Positions 43,657 to 53,800 of a stretch of DNA of 64,000 nucleotides are shown here, piece after piece (within the stretch, counting starts at the first letter, position 1; every line of letters starts with the position of its first letter). The notes beneath the pieces are model-generated. The model was given only the letters and a program-made list of their open reading frames with translations, searched no databases and was not told the origin of the DNA. This stretch comes from Pedobacter riviphilus (GTDB lineage Bacteria; Bacteroidota; Bacteroidia; Sphingobacteriales; Sphingobacteriaceae). The stretch covers positions 3,844,001 to 3,908,000 of the forward strand of contig NZ_CP061171.1 of the NCBI RefSeq assembly GCF_014692875.1. Reading direction: 5' to 3'. The position numbers and the translations under genes were made by a program.

Positions 43657-46251
43657 TTAAAATATGATTTCTAATACAGCACCACTATCGTTATAACCGT
43701 GTAGGCTTGCATCGATTCTTGTTAGAATTTCCTTGACAAGATATAACCCAAGGCCGAGGCCATCTGTTTTTCTGCTATAATATGGCTCAGTAAGCAGTTC
43801 AAAAGGGTCTTTAAATCCATCACCATTATCTTTGATAATCAAAAAAGGCCGGTTTTCATTGTTGATTCCTGATGTAATTATTATTTGAGGCTGAAAATCT
43901 ACATTGTTGTTGCGCATTGCAATTTTTTTGGCTCTCAGCCAATACACGGCATTATCCACGATATTCAGCACTGCAGTATTAAGAAGCCCAGGGAGTGCTT
44001 CAACATTTATTTCTTTTTCCCCGTGGTAAATCAGGTTGATATTATATTTTTCCAGATCACCTTCTTTTAAGATTTTTACGTTGCTTACAACGGTAGTGAG
44101 GTTTACCTTTTGCCTTTTTTGACGTGACATAATTGAGGATACAGCTTTCACAATATCTTCAGTATCGCGGAGCTGCCTTGCGAGCTCTCTCAGGTATTTA
44201 TCTTCGATTACAGCATTACGTTCAATGTCCTCTATAACGTGTTTTATTGACGAAAGTCTGATTTTCATTTCATGAATCGGAAGGCTATAAGAAATTCCTA
44301 TTGCTGCAGCCATCATGTATCTTTCAAGAACATCATTGATTTTTTCATGATATTTCTTCTCAATGACATCGACGGTCTGTTTATATAACCCGTTGTGATT
44401 GTTGTGTTCTATTTCGGATCTTAACTTATCGATGTTCTGTGTAACAACGTCCATTGAATTGTTATTTGTGGAAACGCTGTCAATTTTTATTTTATCCGTT
44501 TTTCTTTCCTTGGCAAATATGGCCAATGATGAACTTACAAGATGATAAAACTGCTCATAGTTTTCATTTCTTATCAAGCCTTCCCTGTTAGACTGATCAG
44601 CAAGCATCTCATTCCATATTGAAGAGATATGCACAATCCCGAAAATCTGATTTCTAGATACTGTTCTCTGTTTGGGAGCGTTTAGCCTAGTCAGATCCAG
44701 TTCAAGCCAGTCGTTATCCGGTTCGCCGTATGGCCATACCCGGAAATTGTCTCGATAGATCCGGACACCGGTATTCGGCTTAATTATATTTTTGTAATAG
44801 TCTGCTAGTCCGGCAACTTTTAAAGAGGCAGAATCAAGATCCCAAGCATAAAAACTTACCTCAAAGTTTCCCGGAGTGTTTCTGTCATTCAAAGGGTGTT
44901 CTTCAGACCATTCAAGATCATATTCATTAAGGTTTTCTTCCTTAGCTGTTACGGTTCTTTGAATGTCCTTATAGCCCGCCCGCCTGAAATCATAGTCGTA
45001 TGTAATATTTCCGTTGGTGTCTATGATGCCTTTGAACTTATAAAATGCTGTTTCCAGTAGTTCATTAAAAGATTTAAGGTCGGAAATTTCGTTGTTTAAT
45101 TTTATATCATTCGAAGTAATATTTATAGAAATACCTGGGTCATTGTAATTTCCGGCCTCATGATGGGAAGTATTTTTTGCGGCCACAGGGCTTTCTAACC
45201 CTTTGATCTTAAGTACAGCATCCATGACCGCCTTAGAGTTTTTCCAAGGATGAATGTTCGAGATCTTAATTATTGTCCCTGAGGATCTAAGGAACTCTTT
45301 TGGAGCTACTTTTGATACTGTAATAGGAATTTCCTCCAAATATTTATCTTCCGTGAATACGTTCCAGTCTATTTTTACTTTAGTTTCATAATCCAGAGGC
45401 TGCAGATCGCAGTCAAGCTTTGCTCTACTGGAAAGCTCAATATTATTGCCAAGGCGGTGTGCAGCAAAACGGCCGATGCCTTTTTCACCCAAAAGCCTCC
45501 TTTTGGAACAGATGCTGAATTTTTTGTTGATGGAATCTTTTTTATCGGGGGTTGCCGGTTCGAGCCATACATCCACAATTTTTTCATGGGTCATTCCCAA
45601 TCCATCATCCCTTACAATTATCTCTCCTGATTCAGAAAAAATGTCATTTAGTTCAATATCAATATTTCGGGCATCGGCATCGTAAGAATTTTTTATGAGC
45701 TCTACAAGCGCAATAACGTCATTCGAAATCAGCTCCTGACCAATTACCTTTATAATCCTTGCACGGGGTCTGAAACTGTAATCGCCTGTAGAGATTATAT
45801 TATTCATTATCAGGCTATTTGTATCTTCTTCAGAAAGTTCTAACTCTGCTAAAAATCGATTTTTTTCGGATTCGTCAGACAACAAAAATCCAAGGTAGGA
45901 GTCTTCAGAAATCTTGGTTAATATTATGAGCTGTCCCTCTTTAAAAGACCTGCCCATCCTTGTAATCCTATATTCGTTTCTTGTACCTTGACCATAATAG
46001 ATGAAGCGGCATTCGGAAGTTGCACCGTCATACCATTGAATAGAAGCAAACTTTTCTTTATTTTCGCCTTTTTTGCCGGGCTCATCAAACATTAATTTGA
46101 TAGAATTTTTTGGAATATATAACCCTGCCTGATGGGCACCGGTAGCACCGGCATCATTAGGACTTACAAATTTGCAAAAACTATATTGATGGGCTTTTAC
46201 CGCAGCAATCGCACTTGATAACTCATCTGTCATGTCTTGATTAGATTCCAT
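43657..46251 (-). CDS. EcoRII-N-like domain fused to two GHKL ATPase domains
   Basis: An 864-residue protein. Residues about 20-135 match the EcoRII N-terminal DNA-recognition domain (FVSPNDAGATGAHQAGLYIP, ECRFIYYGQGTRNEYRITR). Residues about 160-340 form a GHKL ATPase of the MutL/MORC/Hsp90 type: N-box ALVELIKNSYDADA (E184, N188), G1 DDGLGM (215-220) and G2 GEKGIGRFA (255-263). After a middle region, residues 646-864 look like a sensor histidine kinase: SLPIHEMKIRL with H660, N-box NIVDNAVYW, G1 DNGDGF (808-813) and G2 GLGLGLYLVKEI (831-842). So one chain combines site-specific DNA binding, a MORC-like ATPase and a kinase-like ATPase. No membrane segment is visible; it is probably cytoplasmic. 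It sits between the restriction enzyme gene (29 bp) and the receiver-like gene (12 bp). Confidence 0.78.
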   Translation of the reverse strand: MESNQDMTDELSSAIAAVKAHQYSFCKFVSPNDAGATGAHQAGLYIPKNSIKLMFDEPGKKGENKEKFASIQWYDGATSECRFIYYGQGTRNEYRITRMGRSFKEGQLIILTKISEDSYLGFLLSDESEKNRFLAELELSEEDTNSLIMNNIISTGDYSFRPRARIIKVIGQELISNDVIALVELIKNSYDADARNIDIELNDIFSESGEIIVRDDGLGMTHEKIVDVWLEPATPDKKDSINKKFSICSKRRLLGEKGIGRFAAHRLGNNIELSSRAKLDCDLQPLDYETKVKIDWNVFTEDKYLEEIPITVSKVAPKEFLRSSGTIIKISNIHPWKNSKAVMDAVLKIKGLESPVAAKNTSHHEAGNYNDPGISINITSNDIKLNNEISDLKSFNELLETAFYKFKGIIDTNGNITYDYDFRRAGYKDIQRTVTAKEENLNEYDLEWSEEHPLNDRNTPGNFEVSFYAWDLDSASLKVAGLADYYKNIIKPNTGVRIYRDNFRVWPYGEPDNDWLELDLTRLNAPKQRTVSRNQIFGIVHISSIWNEMLADQSNREGLIRNENYEQFYHLVSSSLAIFAKERKTDKIKIDSVSTNNNSMDVVTQNIDKLRSEIEHNNHNGLYKQTVDVIEKKYHEKINDVLERYMMAAAIGISYSLPIHEMKIRLSSIKHVIEDIERNAVIEDKYLRELARQLRDTEDIVKAVSSIMSRQKRQKVNLTTVVSNVKILKEGDLEKYNINLIYHGEKEINVEALPGLLNTAVLNIVDNAVYWLRAKKIAMRNNNVDFQPQIIITSGINNENRPFLIIKDNGDGFKDPFELLTEPYYSRKTDGLGLGLYLVKEILTRIDASLHGYNDSGAVLEIIF

Positions 46252-46280
46252 TTAAATTAAATATATAAAACAAAGCCGAT

Positions 46281-47477
46281 TTATAACACATCCAGCTGTT
46301 TATTTGCAACCAGATTTATAAAATCCTTCAATGAAATTAAATTAACTTTTTGTGCTTCAGTATAAGTAACCAATAGAGGAGAAGGTATAACTAATTGTAA
46401 ATTATTTGCCCTCATATCTTCTGTTTGATTCCAGCTAATTGCAGGTTCCAGCGTAATTAAATGCTTTTGAGGAATTCTTGCTGCTTCTGATAATACCTGT
46501 CGCCACCTGTCTTTAGCTGTTGTTTTGACGCCAAGCATAGAAAGCAGGTTAAAATCAAATTCATTATCATGATATTGTTTAGTGCCTGGAAAAACAAAAT
46601 CAGGCTTATTATTTCTTTCCGTGATTCCGCCATGGGTATAAGCCAAATTATTAAGTTCGAAAATCAATGCCAGATTATGCTCGAAAGAAAACCCCGCCCT
46701 TGCCTTTCTCCGGTTTTGTATACTCAATGAAAAACTTATAAAATCGTCTACATCTTCCCCAAAACCTTTCTTTAGTTTTTCTTTTACCAAAGCTTTTTCG
46801 AGTGTTTTAAAAAGCAGTTCTTCGCGTATCATCCATTTTAATAACGTTTGATCAGGCTCTTCAATTGGTGAAACATCCTTTACTGTTGATCTCGAAAATT
46901 CAGAAAATATCTTAGTAGAAGGAAACGACCTACCGAATTTTTCGAGAATGAGCTCAAGGTAGTCAGGTAAAGTTTCTTCAAGCTCGAAACCCAGGGTTGA
47001 TAAAATGTATCTCCCTGCAAAGCCGATATCCGTGTTGCTCGCTGATAAATCCTTAACAACGAGACGTGTGTCTAAATCAGCCAAGCCGAACAACCAGAGA
47101 AGTTGTTTTTCAGAGGTTGAGCCTTGAGGAGCCACAATAGTAGCCAGGTTATGATCATCGATTTTCGCAACAATAAGCAAATCGCCTGCGTTCGCAGTAG
47201 CAAAAATTTCATCTTCGGAATAATATAAGCGATATTCTGATCGTGTTGGGTGACTTTCCCGTGCATCATACCAGGTCATTTGGCCACTTACACTTTTTAC
47301 TTTTTCTTCATCATCAAACAGGGAGATAAAGGTGGTGGCGAATGTAGTTTTATCAGGCCCGAAGATACGCTTAAAATCGCCGATTCCGTTAAGTTCGTGT
47401 TGGTGAGAGATTATTGATGACACCTCTACGATAGACAGTCTTTTCGCACCTATTGCCTTGAAGTATTTTGAGAGCAT
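46281..47477 (-). CDS. EcoRII-type type II restriction endonuclease
   Basis: A 398-residue protein. Its C-terminal half (about residues 215-398) closely matches the EcoRII catalytic domain: NRRKARAGFSFEHNL (255-269), ITERNNKPDFVFPGTKQYHD (285-304), MLGVKTTAKDRWRQVLSEA (314-332) with the PD-(D/E)XK-type lysine, and LVIPSPL. The N-terminal half (SHQHELNGIGDFKRIFG, MTWYDARESHPTRSEYRLYY) is a diverged effector or pseudobarrel domain. EcoRII-type enzymes cut before CCWGG and often need two sites. The methyltransferase next door is Dcm-like, so the same CCWGG-type site is expected, though the exact site must be inferred. The start lies 8 bp after the methyltransferase stop. Confidence 0.88.
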   Translation of the reverse strand: MLSKYFKAIGAKRLSIVEVSSIISHQHELNGIGDFKRIFGPDKTTFATTFISLFDDEEKVKSVSGQMTWYDARESHPTRSEYRLYYSEDEIFATANAGDLLIVAKIDDHNLATIVAPQGSTSEKQLLWLFGLADLDTRLVVKDLSASNTDIGFAGRYILSTLGFELEETLPDYLELILEKFGRSFPSTKIFSEFSRSTVKDVSPIEEPDQTLLKWMIREELLFKTLEKALVKEKLKKGFGEDVDDFISFSLSIQNRRKARAGFSFEHNLALIFELNNLAYTHGGITERNNKPDFVFPGTKQYHDNEFDFNLLSMLGVKTTAKDRWRQVLSEAARIPQKHLITLEPAISWNQTEDMRANNLQLVIPSPLLVTYTEAQKVNLISLKDFINLVANKQLDVL

Positions 47478-47485
47478 TCTTGTTA

Positions 47486-48733
47486 TTATTCTGATTTTAA
47501 CCTCTGTAATATTTGGTTTCCTACAGCCTGAATAAGTGGCATTACTACGGAATTCCCGAACTGCCTGTAAGCCTGATTGTCAGACACCGGAATTACGAGA
47601 CTTTTCGTTTCGTCATATGTATTAATCGGATAGATGGGATAACCTTGTAAAGCTCCTGCCTCGTGTGGCGTTAATCTACGTGGATTTTTTCCTTCCTGAG
47701 CAATCAATATTTCTGCCCCATCTTTATAATACCTTGCGCTTATCGTACGGCTAATGCCATCTGGATTAGCTAAACCAAATCCAAATCCATTACCCTTCTC
47801 TTTATGCTTTTTAGCATATTCCTGCAAATAATTCCAGAGTTTGTCACTTAAGGTAAACTTTGATTCAACATTTTCCTGGAGAATGGTTTTGAGCTGTTGT
47901 TTTTCCTCCGGCAATTCTACCTGACTAAAATCGAATTTAACATTATCGCCATAAACACGTTTATCGAATCCAACCATTAAAGTTCTTTCACGGTGTTGGG
48001 GAACAAAATGTTTCCCATCGATTACTTTATGATCAAAGGAATAACCGAGTTCTTCCAGTGTTTCTTTGATAACCTTGAATGTTTGCTTCTTATCGTGTGA
48101 CACTAGGTTCTTTACATTTTCTAGGAAGAATGCTTTTGGGCGGTGCTTTTCAATAATGTCTGCAATATGAAAAAACAGATTGCCTTGTTTTTCGTCTGCA
48201 AAGCCATGCAACCGGCCTAAACTAATTTTTTTCGAGACTCCTGCAATTGAAAAAGGCTGGCAAGGGAAGCCGCCACAAATAACATCAAATTCCTGAGGAA
48301 TATATTGTTTGGTAGAATCTTTTGTGATATCGCCAAAAGGATACTCGCCATAGTTTGCAAAATAGGTTTGCTTAGAGTATTTGTCCCACTCGGAAGTAAA
48401 TACACAACGACCGCCCAGATTTTGAAGGGCCATCCTAAATCCACCTATACCTGCAAACAAATCTATAAATGTGAATAACTCTTTTCCTTCTTTTGGGCCG
48501 GGAAAGGGAACACTGGTATTTCCGAACAGCTTTTGCTGAATTGCCCGATAAAGATTATCCAGATTTGGTTCTTCCACCAAATGCGTAAATTGCTCAACAA
48601 CATCCAGCGCGTTGCCATATATGGGTTCATTTGTTGAATGATAGTGTGTTAACAAAGCCAAATCATTATCCTGCGGAAGGATTACTTTAGTCGATTTTTT
48701 ACTTTTTGATTTATAAACTACTTTATCTTCCAT
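47486..48733 (-). CDS. dcm: Dcm-like DNA (cytosine-5-) methyltransferase
   Basis: A C5 methyltransferase with motif I FIDLFAGIGGFRMALQNLGG, motif IV GGFPCQPFSIAG with the catalytic cysteine, motif VI FFLENVKNL, motif VIII QHRERTLMVGF, and motifs IX-X ending IPVSDNQAYRQFGNSVVMP. The target-recognition stretch SRTISARYYKDGAEILI with RRLTPHEAGALQGYP closely resembles E. coli Dcm and M.EcoRII, so CCWGG-type methylation is likely. The start is set at ATG 48733 because AAGGAGA lies 7 bp before it (+ strand 48740-48746); such a Shine-Dalgarno sequence is unusual for Bacteroidota and may hint at transfer. It protects host DNA from the neighbouring restriction enzyme. Confidence 0.92.
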   Translation of the reverse strand: MEDKVVYKSKSKKSTKVILPQDNDLALLTHYHSTNEPIYGNALDVVEQFTHLVEEPNLDNLYRAIQQKLFGNTSVPFPGPKEGKELFTFIDLFAGIGGFRMALQNLGGRCVFTSEWDKYSKQTYFANYGEYPFGDITKDSTKQYIPQEFDVICGGFPCQPFSIAGVSKKISLGRLHGFADEKQGNLFFHIADIIEKHRPKAFFLENVKNLVSHDKKQTFKVIKETLEELGYSFDHKVIDGKHFVPQHRERTLMVGFDKRVYGDNVKFDFSQVELPEEKQQLKTILQENVESKFTLSDKLWNYLQEYAKKHKEKGNGFGFGLANPDGISRTISARYYKDGAEILIAQEGKNPRRLTPHEAGALQGYPIYPINTYDETKSLVIPVSDNQAYRQFGNSVVMPLIQAVGNQILQRLKSE

Positions 48734-48861
48734 ACTATCTCCTTCAATTAACACAAACTAGATATTTTTTTTGGTTTGGCCGGGCTAAAATTTTCAACAC
48801 CTAGCTGCAAATATAGCGTATTACTAACTAAATTAGTAGAATTTATGTCCTGAGTGCCATT

Positions 48862-49299
48862 TTAGATAATGTTGACAATAACAGGTTGAGTCAGGTAGGC
48901 CAGAAGATTAGTAAGTGTTGTAGATTTTTGTTTAGGCTTCAATTCACATTCCCATATCTCTATAACCTGCCAACCTGCATTTTTTAATGATTCGATATTA
49001 GAGCTATCTTTAGTTTTATTACCATTAATTTTGTTTAGCCACCATTCAGTTTTAGTTTTTGGGATTACATAATATCTGCATTGATCATGACCATGCCAGA
49101 AGCAGCCCTGTATAAATATAACAGTTTTGTATTTTGGCAACGCAATATCGGGCTTGCCTGGTAAATCTTTAACATGGAGGCGATATCTGAAACCATTGGC
49201 ATGCAGAAACCGGCGCACGAGCATTTCGGGTTTGGTATTTTTGCCCTTGATGCGGCTCATGTTATATGAGCGGGTTTCTTTGTTGTGTACGTCTGCCAT
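48862..49299 (-). CDS. vsr: Very short patch repair endonuclease Vsr
   Basis: Vsr nicks beside T:G mismatches arising from deamination of 5-methylcytosine, so it accompanies Dcm-type methyltransferases. The start at ATG 49299 gives MADVHNKETRSYNMSRIKGK, the normal beginning. Motifs are RIKGKNTKPEMLVRRFLHANGF (read as two adjoining stretches), LPGKPDIALPKYKTVIFIQG with the metal-binding aspartate, CFWHGHDQCRYY with zinc-binding residues, and NGWQVIEIWECEL-like KNAGWQVIEIWECELK. It is the first gene of the minus-strand cassette, 128 bp before the methyltransferase start. Confidence 0.92.
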   Translation of the reverse strand: MADVHNKETRSYNMSRIKGKNTKPEMLVRRFLHANGFRYRLHVKDLPGKPDIALPKYKTVIFIQGCFWHGHDQCRYYVIPKTKTEWWLNKINGNKTKDSSNIESLKNAGWQVIEIWECELKPKQKSTTLTNLLAYLTQPVIVNII

Positions 49300-49388
49300 C
49301 GTAATATAACAATGTACAATCATTAAAGTTGGTCGATATTTGATCAATATATTGCAGTTAGATGATCCCGCATCTTAACGGTCAACAG

Positions 49389-50438
49389 CTAAGCATATTT
49401 CAATGTGCTCAAGATCTCATTTATCGAAAATTTAGCCCCGCAAACAAACTCATCGGCTGCACCATAATAAATCGTTAATTCATCTCCGTTAACGATGTGG
49501 CCATTTGTAAATACTACTTCACCAAAGAAACCATGCAGTTCGTAATCCTCTTTTGGTACCATAATCGGATTTTCGGTTCTAGCCAGCACTTTCGATGGAT
49601 CATTTAAATCCATTAGAAATGCACCTAAACAATACTGATGTTTTTCATTTGCTCCGTGATATATTTCGAGCCATCCTTCTGCGGTTTTTATAGGTGCTGC
49701 ACCGGCGCCCACACGGGCACTATCCCAGAGGTTAGGTCTGGTTTTAATAATACACCTGTGTTTGCCCCAATGAATCCCATCCGGAGATTCGGCCAGCCAG
49801 ATATAATTACCACCCAAAGCTACACTGCTGGGGCGGTGCAAAGCGTAAAATTTACCATTAACACATTCTTCAAATATGGCGCAGTCTTTATTGTGGGGAG
49901 GGATAATCATACCATAACGCTGAAAGTTTTTCCAATCTTCTGTAGTCCGCATCCCCACACCAACGCCATGCTCTGAAACAGCGGTATAGGTTAAATAATA
50001 CTTATCTCCTATTAAAGCTACTCGGCAGTCTTCAATTCCAAACATTTCATCTTTGCCCTCTCCCTGTAGCAAAGGAAAGCCTTCGGGTTCATCAAAATGA
50101 ATACCATCAGCGCTACAAACCAATCTTAAATGAGATAGTGTGGTTAGGTAATCAGTTCCTTTGTAAGTGATCACTCTCGGGTCGCTGGCATTGAGACCCG
50201 GATCGTTTTCTTCGATGGCTATAATTTCTATCCCAGCTTCGTTTAATACCGGAAACGAAATGATGCCTTCCTTTTGCTTTGGTCTTTCGGCTACACGGAT
50301 CAATAGCCAAATTTTCCCTTCAAACTTAAAAACGCCGGGGTTTAGCAGACAAACAATCTCCAGTCCTTCCCTACTGGGTACGAGATCTTTTGGAGATAAT
50401 ATCGGATTTTGACGAAACCGCTGGGCAATATCGGCCAT
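49389..50438 (-). CDS. GH130 family glycoside phosphorylase/hydrolase
   Basis: A 349-residue five-bladed beta-propeller enzyme of the GH130 family, which acts on beta-mannosides, mostly as mannosyl phosphorylases. Motifs include LNPGVFKFEGKIWLLIRVAE (about residues 32-51), GIEDCRVALIGDKYYLTYTA (about 134-153) with a catalytic aspartate and YYLTYTA strand, IWLAESPDGIHWG, RVGAGAAPIKTAEGWLEIYH and the final ELTIYYGAADEFVCGA. No signal peptide is seen, so it is probably cytoplasmic. Substrates might be mannooligosaccharides or mannose-GlcNAc units. It lies beside the restriction cassette and near the second susC gene, and would suit use of N-glycan cores alongside the GH92 enzymes. Confidence 0.9.
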   Translation of the reverse strand: MADIAQRFRQNPILSPKDLVPSREGLEIVCLLNPGVFKFEGKIWLLIRVAERPKQKEGIISFPVLNEAGIEIIAIEENDPGLNASDPRVITYKGTDYLTTLSHLRLVCSADGIHFDEPEGFPLLQGEGKDEMFGIEDCRVALIGDKYYLTYTAVSEHGVGVGMRTTEDWKNFQRYGMIIPPHNKDCAIFEECVNGKFYALHRPSSVALGGNYIWLAESPDGIHWGKHRCIIKTRPNLWDSARVGAGAAPIKTAEGWLEIYHGANEKHQYCLGAFLMDLNDPSKVLARTENPIMVPKEDYELHGFFGEVVFTNGHIVNGDELTIYYGAADEFVCGAKFSINEILSTLKYA

Positions 50439-50502
50439 AAAATGATTTTAAAACAAACAGACGACCAAAATTTTGACCGCCTGTTTTGCTATTGAATTGA
50501 TA

Positions 50503-50688
50503 TTATAATGAGTTTATCCATTTAACAAGCTCATTTCTTCCTTTTCCTGTTTTTTGTTGCAGTTTCCCCAACAATTCATCGTCTTGACCTTCTACATGTT
50601 TTAAATCATCATCAGTTAAATCAGCATAAGCTTGTTTAAGCTTTCCTTTTATTTCATTCCACTTTCCTTTTAATTCTAACTTATCCAT
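50503..50688 (-). CDS. CsbD family stress-response protein
   Basis: A 61-residue CsbD-like protein with the typical [20 protein letters not shown] (about residues 5-24) and [14 protein letters not shown] stretch. CsbD proteins are small, abundant, stress-induced and of unknown mechanism; they are common in Bacteroidota. The gene stands alone between the GH130 gene and the second SusC gene. Confidence 0.88.
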   Translation of the reverse strand: MDKLELKGKWNEIKGKLKQAYADLTDDDLKHVEGQDDELLGKLQQKTGKGRNELVKWINSL

Positions 50689-50888
50689 GCTCGTGTTTTT
50701 CGTGGGCTATAATGTATTTTATCCATTAATTAACATTCTTATCTCCTTTTTGTTTCGTTTTTTTAGCCCTTTACCTAAAAAACTTAGCTTATTCTACTTT
50801 ATTCCCGAAGGTTTTATGTATATTTTAATTATATTAACCGTATCATTTCTATTCATAATTAAACATTACTAATTAAACTACCAATTTG

Positions 50889-53800
50889 ATGAAAAAACTA
50901 CTCTTAAGTATGATTTTATCACTTAGTGTAATTTCGTTTGCTTTCGCACAAGGCAAAGTAATTACCGGAAAAGTGACGTCAACCTCAGGACCAATTCCTG
51001 GCGTTAGCGTATTTGTAAAAGGCTCACCAGCTAATGGCACACAGAGCGATGCCTCGGGAGCTTTTAAATTGACTGTTTCGGATGACGCTAAAACACTTGT
51101 TTTTAGCTTTATCGGTTACAAAACCAAAGAAGTGCCTATTACAGGGCAAACCATTAATGTAAGCCTCGATGAGGAAAATAATACCTTATCTGATGTAGTT
51201 GTGGTGGGTTACGGTACGCAGAACAAACGTGATGTAACAGGATCAATTGCGAAGGTTACAGCAGCCGATTTAAAGGACAGACCTTTAACAACCATCGAAA
51301 GTGCTTTACAAGGTAAAGCACCTGGTGTATTTATCAACTCGGGTAGTGGTAAACTGGGGCAGGCACTTCAAATTCGGGTTAGGGGTATTTCTTCTATTTC
51401 GGCAAGTAACCAGCCATTATTTGTAATAGACGGAGTCCCTATTGTGAGCGATGCATTGGGAACTTACACGGAGGCAGATAATCCATTAGCTGCAATTAGT
51501 CCAGATGATATTGAATCAATGGAGGTTTTAAAAGATGCGGCCTCTGCAGCAATTTATGGCGCCAGAGGTTCAAATGGAGTTGTATTAATCACCACTAAAA
51601 AAGGTAAGCAAGGCAGAACCAATATAGATTTTGGCTACTACGCTGGCTTTAGTGATCCAACAAAAAAAGGAGAGTTCTTAAATGCTGCACAATACAAACA
51701 GTTAATGGAGGAATCTTTCAAAAACGTTGATTACAACGGATATAATAATTCTTCTGAGTTATGGAAAGATTATACCGGAACAAATGACTGGGATGGTACA
51801 GCTGATGCAAATTGGGTAAACGCATCTTTTAGAAGAGGTCATGTACAACAATATAACTTAAATATAAATGGTGGCGATGCTAAAACTCGCTTTTTAATAT
51901 CTGGTAATTATAGCAACAATGACGGAATTATAGTAAGTAACCGTTATGTGCGTACAGGTGGTAGAATGAGCTTAGATCATACTGTTTCTAAAATTTTAGA
52001 TATTGGTGGAGCAATAAATATCTCTAAGGTTGACAATTATCGTATCCCTACGGATAATGCATTTTCAAATCCTCTCCAGTTAAATGCACTGCCTCCAATT
52101 CAACCCATATATGATGCATCTGGTGAGCTGAACAATAAGACGGTTTATTATAACTCATTAATTGATATCTCCAATGGGAGCAACTTATCTACTACCTACA
52201 GAACTTTTGCTAATGCCTATGCAAGTTTAAAAATTACACCCGAACTAGTTTTTAGAAGCGAATATGGTTTTGACTTTAATAATCTGGAAGAAGAACAATA
52301 TCTGGGTTCGAAAACACAAGATGGTGGTAGTACAAGCGGATACGGAAATGATTACAATGCAAAGTCAATTAATTTTAATACTAACAACACCTTAAATTAC
52401 ACCAAAGTATTTAATCAGAAACACAGTTTAAATGTATTAGGCGGTTTTACTTTCCAAGATACTAAATTTAGATATGGAACAGTTACAGGAACAGGCTTCC
52501 CGTCCGATAGATTTGTTAAAATTGCAAGCGCAGCAACAATTTCAGCGGGAAGTTCATTCGAAACTGAATACTCATTTGTATCATATTTAGCTAGGGTAAA
52601 TTATAAATATGATGACAAATATTTGGTAAGCGCATCTGTTAGAACGGATGGTTCATCTAGATTTGGTGCTAATAACAGATACGGAACTTTCCCAGCGGCC
52701 TCTTTAGGCTGGATTGCTACTAATGAAGATTTTTTAAAAGAAAGCTCTTGGTTAAGTTTATTAAAAGTTAGAGCAAGTTACGGATTAACTGGAAACGCAG
52801 AAATTGGAAATTTTGCATCCAGAACATTGTATGGCGGGGTTAATTATGCAGGTACGGCAGGTACACTTCCAAATCAGTTAGGAGATCCTAATTTAACATG
52901 GGAGAATACATCCAACTTTAATATAGGTTTAGATTTTGGATTCTTATCAGATAGAATTACAGGTACAATTGAAGCCTACAAGAAAAAAACTACAGATTTA
53001 TTGCTTAATGTTCCAATTGCAGCAACTAATGGGTTTACTTCCATTACTCAAAATATTGGAGATATGCAAAATAAAGGTTTGGAATTCTCATTAAACACCA
53101 GAAACTTTATTGGAGCATTTAAATGGAGTACATCATTCAATATTGCCTTTAATAGAAATAAAATTCTTCGTTTAGTAGATGGCCAGCCAATTTTTACTGG
53201 CGGTAGATTCTTAGGAAGGATTGCAGAAGGCGAACCGTTCGGATATTTTTACGGTAAAGCTTATGCAGGGGTAGATGCAAACAATGGCGATGCACTTTAC
53301 TATGTTGATGCAAGCCGTACAACAACTACAAATAATTATAACGCCGCGCAAAACCAAAAACTGGGTGATCCAAACTCAAAATACTATGGTGGATTTGGAA
53401 ATCATTTCTCATTCAAAAATTTTGATTTAGATATTCAAACTCAATTTGTTAAAGGAAATGATATTTATAATATGGCCGGTGGTTTTCAATCTGCAAATGG
53501 TGATTATTTCGACAATCAAACAATCGATCAGTTAAATTACTGGACGCCTACAAATAGAATTACAACGATCCCTCAACCAAGATTTGATTCTGCAAACGGA
53601 ACAAGACCTTCATCAAGATATATTCAAGATGGTTCTTATTTAAGGGTAAAAAGTGTTGTTTTTGGGTACAATTTACCTAAAGAGTTTATCACAAAGTATA
53701 AACTACAGAATGTAAGAATCTATGCTTCAGCACAAAACCTGTTTACCATTACAGGCTATAAAGGATATGATCCTGAAGTAAATACACCTGCGGGAACTTC

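Noticed and set aside
50687..50872. 61-residue hydrophobic open frame before the second susC gene
   Set aside because: Overlaps the CsbD start on the other strand, has AT-rich composition that gives hydrophobic codons by chance, and no recognisable homologue or promoter.
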